Below are positions 1-9,863 of a stretch of 64,000 bases of DNA, in pieces. Where the stretch lies: contig NZ_WTFT01000008.1 in the NCBI RefSeq assembly GCF_009861505.1, positions 148,266-212,265 of the forward strand, in the 5' to 3' direction. The notes beneath the pieces were generated by a model. It did not search any database. It was not told where the DNA came from and was given only the letters and a program-made list of their open reading frames with translations. A program made the translations under genes and the position numbers. The stretch is from Pseudomonas izuensis (GTDB taxonomy: Bacteria > Pseudomonadota > Gammaproteobacteria > Pseudomonadales > Pseudomonadaceae). How positions within the stretch are numbered: the first letter of the stretch is position 1; each line of letters starts with the position of its first letter.

Positions 1-369
<369 letters not shown>

Positions 370-414
370 GCAGCGGCTACGCTGGCCACTTGTTCCTTTG
401 TAGCGATAAACCTG

Positions 415-2451
415 ATGCCATTGCGCCAGCGTCTTGAAAACCTTCCTGTCGGCCAGAAACTGCTGGCCGCCCTGTTGGTGCTGTTGACCACCGTCCTGCT
501 GGTCGCCAACCTGACTTTTATCAGTGCCGCGTATTACATCTCCCAGGAAAGCATGGCGCCCCAGGCTCTGCAAACCATCGGCCGGCTGGTCTCCAATCCG
601 GGCCTGATCTCCGAAGCCCTGGCATCACCGCAAAGCGCCCAGCGCCTGCTCGATGAACTCAACAGCTATTCACCGCTGCGTGCCGCCGCCTTGTATGACG
701 GCAAGGGCGATCGCCTGGCGCAATTGCAACATGGCGATCATCTGAACCTGCCGGAGCGTTATCGGCATATGGAAGCCTGGCAAGCCACCGAGTTTCGCAG
801 CAACCAGGTGATCACCCTGCCCCGTCCGGGCGCCGCCTCCGGACATCTACTGCTGGTGGCCAGCAGCGAACTGCCAATGGCGTTCTATACCGGGACCCTG
901 ACAGCCAGCCTCGGCATCCTGATCTTCAGTGTACTGTTGTGGCTGGTGATCGCCCGGCAAATCAAACGCCTGATCACAAGGCCGATTCATCAACTTGAAG
1001 AGCTGTCCCGGCAAGTGACCCGGGAAGAAAACTATGCCCTGCGCGCCTCCCGCGGCAACCACGATGAGATCGGCAGCCTCGCCGAAGCCTTCAACACCAT
1101 GCTCTCGCGCATCGAGGCCCGGGAGCAGCAACTCAAACGGGCGCGGGACGACTCCCAGGCCGCTTTTGACCAGGCACAGGGCCTGGCCGAAGAAACCCGC
1201 CACACCAATCGCAAACTGGAACTCGAAGTCCAGGTGCGCAGCAAGATCGAGAAAAAACTCACCGGATTCCAGAATTACCTCAACAGCATCATCGACTCCA
1301 TGCCGTCCGCGCTGATCGCCCTCGACGAACAGCTGTACGTGACGCAATGGAACCAGGAAGCCAGCGCCCTCTCCGGCACCCGCCTGGACGAAGCCCTGAA
1401 TCAGCCGATTTTCCTCGCCTTCGAGCCGCTCAAGCCGTTTCTTCCGCAACTCAAGCAGACTGTCGAGCAGCACACGGTGGCCAAGATCGAGCGTGTCACC
1501 TGGGTCAAGGACGATGACGCCCGGCATTACGCCCTGACCTTCTACCCACTGATGGGCGGTGCCGGGCGTGGCGTGGTGATCCGGATCGACGACATCACCC
1601 AGCGACTGTCCCTGGAAGAGATGATGGTGCAGTCGGAGAAAATGCTCTCGGTCGGCGGCCTCGCCGCCGGCATGGCCCATGAGATCAACAACCCGCTGGG
1701 GGCAATCCTGCACAACGTGCAAAACATTCGCCGACGGCTGTCTCCCGATCTGCCGAAGAACCTCGAACAGGCTGAACAGGTCGGCGTCGAGTTGTCGACG
1801 GTCAACGACTACCTGCAAGCACGGGAAGTGCCGCAACTGCTCGATGGTATTCAACAGGCCGGCGCCCGGGCGGCGAAAATCGTTACCCACATGCTCAGTT
1901 TCAGTCGCCGCAGCACCCGGCAAATGGCCCCGTGCGACCTGCCGGCGCTGATCGATCAAGCGGTGGAAATCGCCAGCAATGACTTCGACCTGGCGATCGG
2001 TTTCGACTTCAAGGGCCAGGCCATCATTCGCCAGTTTGATCCTGCATTGGGCCCGGTGCCTGGCACGGCCAACGAACTGGAACAGGTGCTGCTCAACCTG
2101 CTGAAAAACGCCGCCCAGGCCATTCACCAGCGCGAAGACGACCGCGAGCCGGGGCGGATCATCCTGCGCACCCGACTCAATCCGCCCTGGGCGGAAATCC
2201 AGGTGGAGGACAACGGCATCGGCATGAGCGAAAGCGTGCGCAAGCGTACGTTCGAACCGTTTTTCACCACCAAGGAAATTGGCCAGGGCACCGGTTTGGG
2301 CCTGTCGGTGTCGTACTTCATCATCACCAACAACCATAAGGGTCAGATGGAAGTGCAATCAACCCTGGGCCAAGGCACCTGCTTCACCTTGCGCCTGCCC
2401 CTGGCGGGCACCCCGCTCGTCTCTCAAGAACTCAATCAGCTATCGAGGTAA
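415..2451 (+). CDS. Membrane sensor histidine kinase with HAMP and PAS domains
   Basis: The 678-residue protein has an N-terminal membrane helix (about 14-38), a periplasmic stretch to about 160, a second helix (162-186), a HAMP linker, a coiled coil (about 235-285), a PAS domain (about 287-395), then HisKA and HATPase domains. His422 lies in the H-box GMAHEINNPLGA. The N-box (LLNLLKNAAQAI) and G-boxes (VEDNGIGM, GTGLGLSVSY) are intact, so it should autophosphorylate. No response regulator lies beside it in the window, so it is an orphan kinase here. The next gene starts 3 bases after its stop, which implies one transcript with a cobalamin adenosyltransferase. The ligand is unknown. Confidence 0.9.
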   Translation: MPLRQRLENLPVGQKLLAALLVLLTTVLLVANLTFISAAYYISQESMAPQALQTIGRLVSNPGLISEALASPQSAQRLLDELNSYSPLRAAALYDGKGDRLAQLQHGDHLNLPERYRHMEAWQATEFRSNQVITLPRPGAASGHLLLVASSELPMAFYTGTLTASLGILIFSVLLWLVIARQIKRLITRPIHQLEELSRQVTREENYALRASRGNHDEIGSLAEAFNTMLSRIEAREQQLKRARDDSQAAFDQAQGLAEETRHTNRKLELEVQVRSKIEKKLTGFQNYLNSIIDSMPSALIALDEQLYVTQWNQEASALSGTRLDEALNQPIFLAFEPLKPFLPQLKQTVEQHTVAKIERVTWVKDDDARHYALTFYPLMGGAGRGVVIRIDDITQRLSLEEMMVQSEKMLSVGGLAAGMAHEINNPLGAILHNVQNIRRRLSPDLPKNLEQAEQVGVELSTVNDYLQAREVPQLLDGIQQAGARAAKIVTHMLSFSRRSTRQMAPCDLPALIDQAVEIASNDFDLAIGFDFKGQAIIRQFDPALGPVPGTANELEQVLLNLLKNAAQAIHQREDDREPGRIILRTRLNPPWAEIQVEDNGIGMSESVRKRTFEPFFTTKEIGQGTGLGLSVSYFIITNNHKGQMEVQSTLGQGTCFTLRLPLAGTPLVSQELNQLSR

Positions 2452-2454
2452 CTC

Positions 2455-3036
2455 ATGGGCTTTCGCTTGTCGAAGATTTACACCCGCACCGGCGACAAAG
2501 GCGAAACCGGCCTGGGCGACGGTCGCCGCGTGCCCAAGGATCACCCGCGGATCGAGGCCATCGGCGAGGTCGATACGCTGAACAGTCAGGTCGGTGTACT
2601 GCTGGCCGGGCTGGCGGCAGAAAGCGCCGCGCATCCGGGGCTGAGGGAAGTGATCGAGGTATTGGCACCTTGTCAGCATCGGCTGTTCGACCTCGGCGGC
2701 GAACTGGCGATGCCGGAGTATCAGGCATTGAACACCGCAGAGATCGAACGCCTGGAAACAGCGATCGATGTGTGGAATGAAGAACTGGGCCCACTGGAGA
2801 ATTTCATTCTGCCGGGGGGTTCGCCGCTGATTGCCCAGGCTCACGTCTGCCGCAGCCTGGCACGCGGTGCCGAACGCCGCTGCCAACAACTGAATGCGCT
2901 GGAACCGTTGGCCGGAGTGGGTTTGGCGTACATCAATCGGTTGTCGGATTTGTTGTTTGTCGTGGCGCGGGTGATTGCCAGGCGCCAGGGGGTTGCGGAG
3001 ATTTTGTGGCAGCCGGCGGTGAAACCTCAGGCTTAG
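2455..3036 (+). CDS. PduO-type cob(I)yrinic acid a,c-diamide / cob(I)alamin adenosyltransferase
   Basis: This 193-residue cytoplasmic protein moves the adenosyl group of ATP onto cob(I)alamin or its precursor to make the B12 coenzyme. The N-terminal ATP-binding signature KIYTRTGDKGETGLGDG is the PduO-family hallmark. The later helices contain FILPGGSPL and ARGAERR, which shape the corrinoid and ATP site, and the C-terminal INRLSDLLFVVAR is also typical. The length is normal for the family. The start ATG is 3 bases after the stop of the histidine kinase gene, so translation is probably coupled. No other B12 gene lies nearby. Confidence 0.9.
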   Translation: MGFRLSKIYTRTGDKGETGLGDGRRVPKDHPRIEAIGEVDTLNSQVGVLLAGLAAESAAHPGLREVIEVLAPCQHRLFDLGGELAMPEYQALNTAEIERLETAIDVWNEELGPLENFILPGGSPLIAQAHVCRSLARGAERRCQQLNALEPLAGVGLAYINRLSDLLFVVARVIARRQGVAEILWQPAVKPQA

Positions 3037-3055
3037 TGGTCGTTCTTCAGGACGC

Positions 3056-3148
3056 CATCGCGGGCAAGCCTTGCTCCCACAGGTTTTGTGTTGCCCACCA
3101 CATTGATAGACGATGCAAAACCTGTGGGAGCAAGGCTTGCCCGCGATG
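3056..3148. repeat. REP doublet (REPIN), class GCGGGCAAGCC
   Basis: Two REP arms form a perfect 33-base inverted repeat (3056-3088 and 3116-3148) around a 27-base loop, in the gap between two convergent genes. Arms read CATCGCGGGCAAGCC then TTGCTCCCACAGG on the plus strand. It is the longest perfect REP palindrome in the window. Confidence 0.9.
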
Positions 3149-3158
3149 GGGCCAGTAG

Positions 3159-4109
3159 TTACACCAGAGGATCAGGCCAGAACGCCCGAATCCCCGCCAC
3201 ACCCTGAGCACCTGCCGCCCAAGCCTTCTGGACCTCTGCCGGACCTACACCACCCAACAGGAACACCGGCTTGCTGAACCCCTCGATCAAGCTCGAAGCC
3301 TGCTCCCAACCCAGTGGCTGAGCCCCCGGATGCGTCAGGGTCGGCTGCACCGGCGACAAGGTCACGAAGTCCACGCCCATCTCCTCGGCCAGCGCCAGTT
3401 CCTCGGCGTCATGACAGGACGCTGCCAACCAGCGCGATGCGGGCAACGGTCGACCGGCGGCCGCGTATTTGCGCAACTGTGCCGAAGTGATGTGCCAGCC
3501 CGCGGACGGGAAATCGCCCAGCCACTCGAACGGCCCCTTGATCATCAGCTGCGCCTTGCCGGCACACAGGCCCACTGCATCCACCGCCAGATCGCGGTAC
3601 TTGGGGTCGTAACCGTTCGGCGCGCGCAGCTGGATCAGCTTGATACCGCCGGCGATGGCTTTCTGAATTCCCCGCAACAAGGCCGGGGTTTCCAGGTTTT
3701 CGGGAGTGATCAGGTACTGCTCAGGCAAACGTGCAGCCGCAACGATTGGCCGGTTGGCCTCGGGGAACTCATAACCCGACAGGTCACGCGCCGACACCCA
3801 GGCCAATGGCTGTCCTTCGGCACCGTGAGGTTCGCCAGTAAACGCCGAGACTTCCCAGACATCCAGCAACACCTGCTTGTCCGGGTAATCGTGGCGGACC
3901 TTGATCAACGGGCGCGCGGCACTGACCGTAATACCCAGTTCTTCCTGCAGCTCCCGGGTCAGTGCGTTTTCTACCGATTCATCGGTCTCGACCTTGCCAC
4001 CAGGAAACTCCCACAGACCACCCTGATGCTGTGTGTCGGCACGGCGGGCGATGAGAATCTTGCCGCTATTGTCACGGATAACGGCAGCCGCTACGTGTAC
4101 TCGTTTCAC
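3159..4109 (-). CDS. Nudix hydrolase fused to a thiamine phosphate synthase-like domain
   Basis: The protein has 316 residues if it starts at the GTG at 4109, which overlaps the upstream GST stop in a GTGA junction. Residues about 3-130 are a MutT-type Nudix domain with an intact Nudix box: GGKVETDESVENAL then REL, EE and GI. It probably hydrolyses oxidised or non-canonical nucleotides (8-oxo-dGTP in MutT). Residues about 135-310 resemble the thiamine phosphate synthase/TenI barrel, with IKLIQLRAP, WLAASCHDAEEL and a phosphate-site-like FLLGGVGP. The fusion is known in gamma-proteobacteria. The role of the second domain is not established from the sequence, and typical ThiE residues look only partly kept. 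Confidence 0.85.
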   Translation of the reverse strand: MKRVHVAAAVIRDNSGKILIARRADTQHQGGLWEFPGGKVETDESVENALTRELQEELGITVSAARPLIKVRHDYPDKQVLLDVWEVSAFTGEPHGAEGQPLAWVSARDLSGYEFPEANRPIVAAARLPEQYLITPENLETPALLRGIQKAIAGGIKLIQLRAPNGYDPKYRDLAVDAVGLCAGKAQLMIKGPFEWLGDFPSAGWHITSAQLRKYAAAGRPLPASRWLAASCHDAEELALAEEMGVDFVTLSPVQPTLTHPGAQPLGWEQASSLIEGFSKPVFLLGGVGPAEVQKAWAAGAQGVAGIRAFWPDPLV

Positions 4110-4738
4110 CGCTCGATTTCCTCCAGTCCGGCCTTCTGCCAGGCCTTGAATGCCGGCCATTGGTAGAGGGTTTCAATATAGGCTTCGTCGATCGCGGGCA
4201 ACTTCACCTGATAGGTACGCAGACGCACGGCAATCGGTGCAAAGAAGACGTCGGCCAGCGATACACGACCGAACAGATACGGACCGGTTTCGGTGGCTGC
4301 GGCGCGGCACTCGGCCCACAACGCCGACATACGCTCGATATCGGCCTGAACATCCGCCGGGACCGGCGCCAGCGGTGCGTCGTGGCTCAGGTCGAACGGC
4401 ATGTTACCGCGCATGGCGAAAAAGCCGCTGTGCATCTGCGCACACGCCGAACGCGCTTGGGCACGGGCCGCGATGTCCTTGGGCCACAGCTGTGCGTCGG
4501 GAAATTGTTCCGCCAGGTACTCGGCAATCGCCAAAGAGTCGGCGATGGTGCCGTGTTCGGTCTTCAACAGCGGGACTTTGCCGGTCGGCGAATGCTTGAG
4601 CAGGCGCTCGCGGGTATCCGCTTGGTTAAGCTTGATCAGTTCTTCGGTATAGGCAGCGCCAGTCAGATCGAGGGCCAGGGCGCCACGCAGGGACCAGGAG
4701 GAAAGCAGTTTGTCGCCGATGATCAGGTGCAGGCTCAT
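4106..4738 (-). CDS. Glutathione S-transferase family protein
   Basis: The 210-residue cytosolic protein has an N-terminal thioredoxin-like domain (about 1-80) and a helical C-terminal domain. LLSSWSLRGALAL carries the serine-type glutathione-activating region of zeta/beta-like bacterial GSTs. GKVPLL holds the conserved cis-proline and DSLAIAEYL the glutathione gamma-glutamyl contact. The start is the ATG at 4738. Upstream in-frame sequence runs into a REP element and is unlikely to be coding. It is translationally coupled to the downstream Nudix fusion gene by a 4-base overlap. Its substrate is unknown. Confidence 0.88.
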   Translation of the reverse strand: MSLHLIIGDKLLSSWSLRGALALDLTGAAYTEELIKLNQADTRERLLKHSPTGKVPLLKTEHGTIADSLAIAEYLAEQFPDAQLWPKDIAARAQARSACAQMHSGFFAMRGNMPFDLSHDAPLAPVPADVQADIERMSALWAECRAAATETGPYLFGRVSLADVFFAPIAVRLRTYQVKLPAIDEAYIETLYQWPAFKAWQKAGLEEIER

Positions 4739-4795
4739 GTTCGGGACCTTTTGATGAGGTGGACAGGCCAAAATCTTTAGCGTCTGGTCATCCGT

Positions 4796-4886
4796 CATCG
4801 CGGGCAAGCCCGCTCCCACAGTGACCGCGCTGAACACAACATTTGTGTACGCCACTGAGCCTGTGGGAGCGGGCTTGCCCGCGATG
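4796..4886. repeat. REP doublet (REPIN), class GCGGGCAAGCC
   Basis: Two perfect 26-base inverted arms (4796-4821 and 4861-4886) lie between argJ and the GST gene, both on the minus strand. Transcription running from argJ into the GST gene would pass through this hairpin. Confidence 0.9.
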
Positions 4887-4900
4887 GGATCGACGCGGTC

Positions 4901-6118
4901 TTACGTACGGTACTCGGCGTTGATCTTCACGTATTCGTGGGACAGGTCGGTGGTCCAGATGGTTTCGCTGCAATCGCCACGGCCCAGTTCGATACGGATG
5001 GTGATTTCTTCCTGCTGCATCACCGCTGCGCCCTGGGCTTCGGTGTAAGTCGCGGCGCGGGCACCACGGCTGGCGATGCACACTTCGCCGAGGAACACAT
5101 CGATCTTGCTCACGTCCAGGTTCGGTACGCCGGCACGGCCAACGGCGGCCAGGATGCGGCCCCAGTTCGGGTCGGAAGCGAACAGTGCGGTCTTGATCAG
5201 CGGCGAGTGGGCTACGGTGTAACCGACGTCCAGGCACTCCTGGTGATTGCCGCCGCCATTGACTTCAACGGTGACGAACTTGGTCGCGCCTTCGCCATCG
5301 CGAACAATGGCCTGGGCCACGTCCATGCACACCTCGAACACCGCTTGCTTGAGCTTGGCGAACAGCTCGCCTTCGGCACGGGTGATTTCCGGCAGGGCAG
5401 CCTGACCGGTGGCGATCAACATGCAGCAGTCGTTGGTCGAGGTGTCGCCGTCGATGGTGATGCGGTTGAACGACTTGTTGGCGCCATCCAGCAACAGGTT
5501 TTGCAGCACGTCACGGGAGACTTTGGCATCAGTTGCAATGTAACCGAGCATGGTTGCCATGTTCGGACGGATCATGCCCGCGCCCTTGCTGATACCGGTG
5601 ACGGTGATGGTCACGCCCTCATGCTGGAACTGGCGGCTGGCGCCCTTGGGCAGGGTGTCGGTGGTCATGATGCCAGTGGCGGCCGCTTCCCAGTTGTTGA
5701 CCGACAGGTCGTCGAGGGCTGCTTGCAGCGCGCCTTCGATTTTCTCGACCGGCAGCGGCTCGCCGATAACACCCGTGGAGTACGGCAGCACCAGGCTGGC
5801 GTCCACGCCGGTCAGTTCAGCCAGTTTGGCGCAGGTGCGCTCGGCGGCGGCCAGGCCTGGTTCGCCGGTACCGGCGTTGGCATTGCCGGTGTTGGTCAGC
5901 AGATAACGCACCGGGCCTTGCACACGCTGCTTGGCCAGGATCACCGGAGCGGCGCAAAAGGCGTTCAGGGTGAACACGCCAGCAACTGTGGAACCTTCGG
6001 CACAGCGCATGACCACGACATCCTTGCGCCCCGGGCGCTTGATACCGGCCGAGGCGATACCGAGTTCAAAACCGGCAACCGGGTGCAACGTTGGCAAAGG
6101 ACCAAGACCAACAGCCAT
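4901..6118 (-). CDS. argJ: Bifunctional glutamate N-acetyltransferase / amino-acid N-acetyltransferase ArgJ
   Basis: This 405-residue enzyme runs the cyclic arginine pathway: it moves the acetyl group from N-acetylornithine to glutamate and can also acetylate glutamate from acetyl-CoA. The self-cleavage region is KGAGMIRPNMATMLG; the Thr in MATML becomes the N-terminal nucleophile of the beta chain. The oxyanion region STGVIGEPLP and the ending ISHEYVKINAEYRT-like tail (here LSHEYVKINAEYRT) are intact. The ATG at 6118 has a strong AAAGGAG Shine-Dalgarno site. It follows secA on the same strand, a common pseudomonad order, but a terminator-like hairpin separates them. Confidence 0.97.
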   Translation of the reverse strand: MAVGLGPLPTLHPVAGFELGIASAGIKRPGRKDVVVMRCAEGSTVAGVFTLNAFCAAPVILAKQRVQGPVRYLLTNTGNANAGTGEPGLAAAERTCAKLAELTGVDASLVLPYSTGVIGEPLPVEKIEGALQAALDDLSVNNWEAAATGIMTTDTLPKGASRQFQHEGVTITVTGISKGAGMIRPNMATMLGYIATDAKVSRDVLQNLLLDGANKSFNRITIDGDTSTNDCCMLIATGQAALPEITRAEGELFAKLKQAVFEVCMDVAQAIVRDGEGATKFVTVEVNGGGNHQECLDVGYTVAHSPLIKTALFASDPNWGRILAAVGRAGVPNLDVSKIDVFLGEVCIASRGARAATYTEAQGAAVMQQEEITIRIELGRGDCSETIWTTDLSHEYVKINAEYRT

Positions 6119-6179
6119 GAATGCGCTCCTTTATAGATGATGTCTGCACCGCTTCAGCAAGAGCGGTGGTTTGAATGGT

Positions 6180-6212
6180 AAAACGCCGCGACGGCAGGAG
6201 CCGGTCGCGGCG
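6180..6212 (-). terminator. Probable intrinsic terminator after secA
   Basis: A 9-bp GC stem (6184-6192 with 6204-6212) has an 11-base loop. Read on the minus strand it is followed by four U. A second small stem (6147-6153 with 6162-6168) lies just beyond it. The short U-tract makes it only moderately convincing. Confidence 0.5.
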
Positions 6213-6239
6213 CGGGTATTTCAGCGTATGAAACGGGTT

Positions 6240-8975
6240 TTACTGGATCTGCCCGTGGCAATGCTTGAACTTCTTGCCCGAACCGCAGTAGCACAGCTCG
6301 TTGCGGCCTAGCTTCTGCTCATTGCGAACCGGTGCGGCGGCGAGGGCCACATCGACCTCTTCGCCCAATGCTTCCGGCTGCTCCAGCCCAGGGGCTTCTT
6401 CGTGCAGGAACTGCATGCGCGCGGCCAGTGCTTCGGCTTCCTGGCGCAGGCGCGCCTCTTCTTCGGCCGGATCTTCGCGGCGCACCTGAACGTGCGACAG
6501 CACACGGATCGAATCGCGCTTGATCGAATCCAGCAGCTCGGAGAACAGCGTGAACGACTCGCGCTTGTATTCCTGCTTCGGGTTCTTCTGGGCATAGCCA
6601 CGCAAGTGGATGCCGTGACGCAGGTGGTCCATGGTCGACAGGTGGTCTTTCCACAGGTCGTCCAGAACGCGCAGAACGATTTGCTTCTCGAAGGTGCGCA
6701 GCGCTTCGGCACCCGCCTGGTCTTCTTTCTCGTTGTACGCCGCCACGAGCTCCTGCATCAATTTCTCGCGCAGGGTTTCTTCGTACAGGTGATCGTCTTC
6801 GTCGAGCCATTGCTGGATCGGCAGCGCCACACCAAAGTCGCTCTGCAACGCGGCTTCCAGACCGGCCACGTCCCACTGCTCAGGCAGCGATTGCGGCGGA
6901 ATGTGCGCACTGACAGTTGCGTTGAGCACGTCCTGACGGAAATCGGCGATGGTCTCACCGATGTTGTCAGCGGCCAGCAACGTGTTACGCATGTGATAGA
7001 TCACTTTACGCTGTTCGTTGTTGACGTCGTCGAACTCGAGCAGTTGCTTACGAATGTCGAAGTTGCGGCCTTCAACCTTGCGCTGGGCTTTTTCGATGGC
7101 GTTGGTCACCATGCGGTGCTCGATCGCTTCGCCAGGCTGCATGCCCAGGGCCTTCATGAAGTTCTTCACCCGATCAGAGGCGAAGATGCGCATCAGGCTG
7201 TCTTCCAGCGACAGGTAGAAACGGCTGGAACCGGCGTCACCCTGGCGACCGGCACGACCACGCAACTGGTTGTCGATACGGCGCGATTCGTGACGCTCGG
7301 AAGCGATCACCTGCAAACCGCCCGATTCGAGCACTTGCTGGTGACGTTTCTGCCAGTCGGCCTTGATCTGGGCAATCTGCTCAGGGGTCGGGTTTTCCAG
7401 CGAAGCGACTTCCACCTCCCAGTTACCGCCCAACAGGATGTCGGTACCACGACCGGCCATGTTGGTAGCGATGGTCAGCGCACCCGGACGACCGGCCTGG
7501 GCGATGATCTCGGCTTCTTTTTCGTGGAACTTGGCGTTCAGAACCTTGTGTTCGATGCCTTCCTTAACGAGCAGGCTGGACATGTGCTCGGACGTTTCGA
7601 TGGTGGCAGTACCCACCAGCACCGGGCGGCCAGCGGCCATGCTTTCCTTGATGTCATTGACGATCGCCGCGTATTTCTCGTCGGCGGTCAGGAACACCAG
7701 GTCGTTGTAGTCCTTACGAGCCAACGGCTTGTTGGTCGGAATAACGATGACCGGCAGGCCGTAGATCTGATGGAATTCGAACGCTTCGGTGTCAGCCGTA
7801 CCGGTCATGCCGGACAGCTTTTCGTACAGACGGAAGTAGTTCTGGAACGTGGTCGATGCCAGGGTCTGGCTCTCGGCCTGGATGTTCAGGTGTTCCTTGG
7901 CTTCGATGGCCTGGTGCAGACCTTCGGACAAACGACGGCCCGGCATGGTACGACCGGTGTGTTCGTCGACCAGTACGACCTGACCGTCCTGCACGATGTA
8001 CTCGACATTGCGATGGAACAGCTTGTGCGCGCGCAGGCCGGCGTAAACGTGAGTCAGCAGGCTCAGGTTGTGTGCCGAGTACAGGCTCTCGCCTTCAGCC
8101 AGCAGGCCGAGACGGGTCAGAGCGTCTTCGACGAACTGGTGACCGGCTTCGTTGAGCTCGACCTGGCGGGTCTTCTCGTCGACGGTGTAGTGGCCGGCCT
8201 TGGTGACTTCGCCTTCCACTTCTTCGACGTGCAACTCCAGCTGCGGGATCAGCTTGTTGATCTCGATGTACAGCTTGGAGCTGTCCTCGGCCTGACCGGA
8301 AATGATCAGCGGAGTACGGGCTTCGTCGATGAGGATGGAGTCGACTTCGTCGATCACGGCAAAATTGAGTTCGCGCTGGAATTTTTCTTCCATGCTGAAC
8401 GCCATGTTGTCGCGCAGGTAGTCGAAACCGAATTCGTTGTTGGTGCCGTAGGTGATATCGGCAGCGTAGGCTGCACGTTTCTCTTCCGGCGGCTGGAATG
8501 GAGTGACCACACCGACCGTCAGGCCGAGGAACTCGTAGAGCGGACGCATCCAGTTGGCGTCACGGCGGGCCAGGTAGTCGTTCACCGTGACCACGTGCAC
8601 GCCCTTGCCGGACAGCGCGTTGAGGTAAACACCCAGTGTTCCCACCAGGGTCTTGCCTTCACCGGTACGCATTTCGGCGATCCGGCCTTCATGCAAGGTC
8701 ATGCCACCGATCAGCTGGACATCGAAGTGGCGCATTCCCATGACGCGCTTGCCCGCTTCACGGGCGACCGCAAAGGCTTCTGGCAGGAGCTTGTCGAGGC
8801 TTTCCCCTTTGGCGATGCGGGCCTTGAACTCATCTGTCTTGGCACGCAATTGATCGTCCGAAAGGGCCACCATTTGCTCTTCGAAGGCATTGACGAGTTG
8901 CACCGTCTTGAGCATGCGTTTGACTTCACGCTCGTTCTTGCTTCCAAAAAGTTTCTTTAACAAAGGCGCAAACAT
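6240..8975 (-). CDS. secA: Preprotein translocase ATPase SecA
   Basis: This 911-residue peripheral membrane motor pushes unfolded preproteins through SecYEG. Seen in order: N-terminal [16 protein letters not shown], Walker A MRTGEGKT (about residue 105), DEAD-like [16 protein letters not shown], the preprotein crosslinking and second helicase domains with [14 protein letters not shown] and RGRAGRQGD, the helical wing/scaffold, and a C-terminal zinc-binding [14 protein letters not shown] that contacts SecB and phospholipids. The ATG at 8975 was preferred over in-frame upstream starts because the protein then begins like other SecA proteins and a GGAAG site precedes it. It is divergent from the DciA-like gene. 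Confidence 0.98.
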   Translation of the reverse strand: MFAPLLKKLFGSKNEREVKRMLKTVQLVNAFEEQMVALSDDQLRAKTDEFKARIAKGESLDKLLPEAFAVAREAGKRVMGMRHFDVQLIGGMTLHEGRIAEMRTGEGKTLVGTLGVYLNALSGKGVHVVTVNDYLARRDANWMRPLYEFLGLTVGVVTPFQPPEEKRAAYAADITYGTNNEFGFDYLRDNMAFSMEEKFQRELNFAVIDEVDSILIDEARTPLIISGQAEDSSKLYIEINKLIPQLELHVEEVEGEVTKAGHYTVDEKTRQVELNEAGHQFVEDALTRLGLLAEGESLYSAHNLSLLTHVYAGLRAHKLFHRNVEYIVQDGQVVLVDEHTGRTMPGRRLSEGLHQAIEAKEHLNIQAESQTLASTTFQNYFRLYEKLSGMTGTADTEAFEFHQIYGLPVIVIPTNKPLARKDYNDLVFLTADEKYAAIVNDIKESMAAGRPVLVGTATIETSEHMSSLLVKEGIEHKVLNAKFHEKEAEIIAQAGRPGALTIATNMAGRGTDILLGGNWEVEVASLENPTPEQIAQIKADWQKRHQQVLESGGLQVIASERHESRRIDNQLRGRAGRQGDAGSSRFYLSLEDSLMRIFASDRVKNFMKALGMQPGEAIEHRMVTNAIEKAQRKVEGRNFDIRKQLLEFDDVNNEQRKVIYHMRNTLLAADNIGETIADFRQDVLNATVSAHIPPQSLPEQWDVAGLEAALQSDFGVALPIQQWLDEDDHLYEETLREKLMQELVAAYNEKEDQAGAEALRTFEKQIVLRVLDDLWKDHLSTMDHLRHGIHLRGYAQKNPKQEYKRESFTLFSELLDSIKRDSIRVLSHVQVRREDPAEEEARLRQEAEALAARMQFLHEEAPGLEQPEALGEEVDVALAAAPVRNEQKLGRNELCYCGSGKKFKHCHGQIQ

Positions 8976-9282
8976 ATCGGCAGGATCTTCCACACTAAAG
9001 GGATGGAGGGCGGCCCCGTGAGTCGCCCGAGCAGCCCTCATGGCCGCATGCGAACGAGCATTCTACCCGGAAACGATGGTGAGGAAAGTGGCGTTATTCC
9101 ACGATGCTGGCACAGCGCTTTGACGGGGCTCACTTAAAATAGGGGCAAATTGCTGAACTTCAAGCCATACAGGGCAGAAGCTACTCGTTGATTTAATGGG
9201 TAAAGCGCGCGCAAAGCAATGGGTCGGGCGCATCCAGTGCTTTCTGCTACCATGGCGGCTCTGTTACTTCAGGTGTCTGATC

Positions 9283-9738
9283 ATGGCATTTCGCCCTCTT
9301 ACGGCCAGAGCACCCGCCGTCCTGCTTCGCGAAGCCAAGCCGCTCAAAGCCATACTCGGCCATGCCCAACGCCTGGGCCATCTGCAACGCCTGCTGGAAA
9401 GCCAATTGCAGCCCGCCGCTCGCGAACACTGCCATGTGGCGTCGTGGCGCGAAGGCAGTTTATTGCTGATTGTCACCGACGGTCATTGGGCCACCCGCCT
9501 GCGCTACCAGCAAAAGCGCCTGCAACGGCAACTGCAAATGTTCGACGAGTTCGCCAACCTCACGCGAATCCTGTTCAAAGTGCAGCCGCCCACCGTTCGG
9601 CAAGGCGCGGCCGGGCATACCATGGATTTGTCCAACGATGCGGCGGCGACCATTCAGGCCACGGCCGATGGCATCAGCGATCCGAATTTGCGGGCCGCGC
9701 TGGAGCGGTTGGCGGCGCATGCCAGACCCAAATCCTGA
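9283..9738 (+). CDS. dciA: DciA-like protein (DUF721)
   Basis: The 151-residue protein matches the DUF721/DciA family. There is an N-terminal helical region (LKAILGHAQRLGHLQRLL) and then a KH-like core with CHVASWREGSLLLIV and HWATRLRYQQKRLQ. DciA is the ancestral loader or operator of the replicative helicase DnaB in bacteria lacking DnaC. The C-terminal third (about 110-151) is likely flexible. The start is the ATG at 9283; longer in-frame starts would add a poorly conserved leader. Divergent placement next to secA is characteristic of pseudomonads and supports the call. Confidence 0.75.
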   Translation: MAFRPLTARAPAVLLREAKPLKAILGHAQRLGHLQRLLESQLQPAAREHCHVASWREGSLLLIVTDGHWATRLRYQQKRLQRQLQMFDEFANLTRILFKVQPPTVRQGAAGHTMDLSNDAAATIQATADGISDPNLRAALERLAAHARPKS

Positions 9739-9749
9739 CACAGCCCCCC

Positions 9750-9855
9750 CTGTGGGAGCGAGCCGGCTCCGGGCGGCGTTCCGACGAAAGCGGACTATCA
9801 GTCAACATATTCGTTGAATAGCAGACCGCCATCGCGAGCAGGCTCGCTCCCACAG
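9750..9855. repeat. REP doublet with one degenerate arm
   Basis: The right arm (9830-9855) is a clean CATCGCGAGCAGGCTCGC...CTCCCACAG copy. The left arm (from 9750) reads CTGTGGGAGCGAGCCGGCTC and then diverges. It lies between two convergent genes. Confidence 0.75.
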
Positions 9856-9863
9856 TTTTTACG

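Noticed and set aside
847..2358. Open frame opposite the PAS histidine kinase
   Set aside because: The kinase has all its motifs on the plus strand; the opposite frame is a composition artefact.
4937..6136. Open frame opposite argJ
   Set aside because: ArgJ is complete and conserved. The opposite frame lacks motifs and a proper start.
6402..8960. Long open frame (over 850 codons) on the strand opposite secA
   Set aside because: It mirrors the codon pattern of secA in GC-rich DNA. secA is fully conserved, while the opposite frame has no recognisable motif and no ribosome site.
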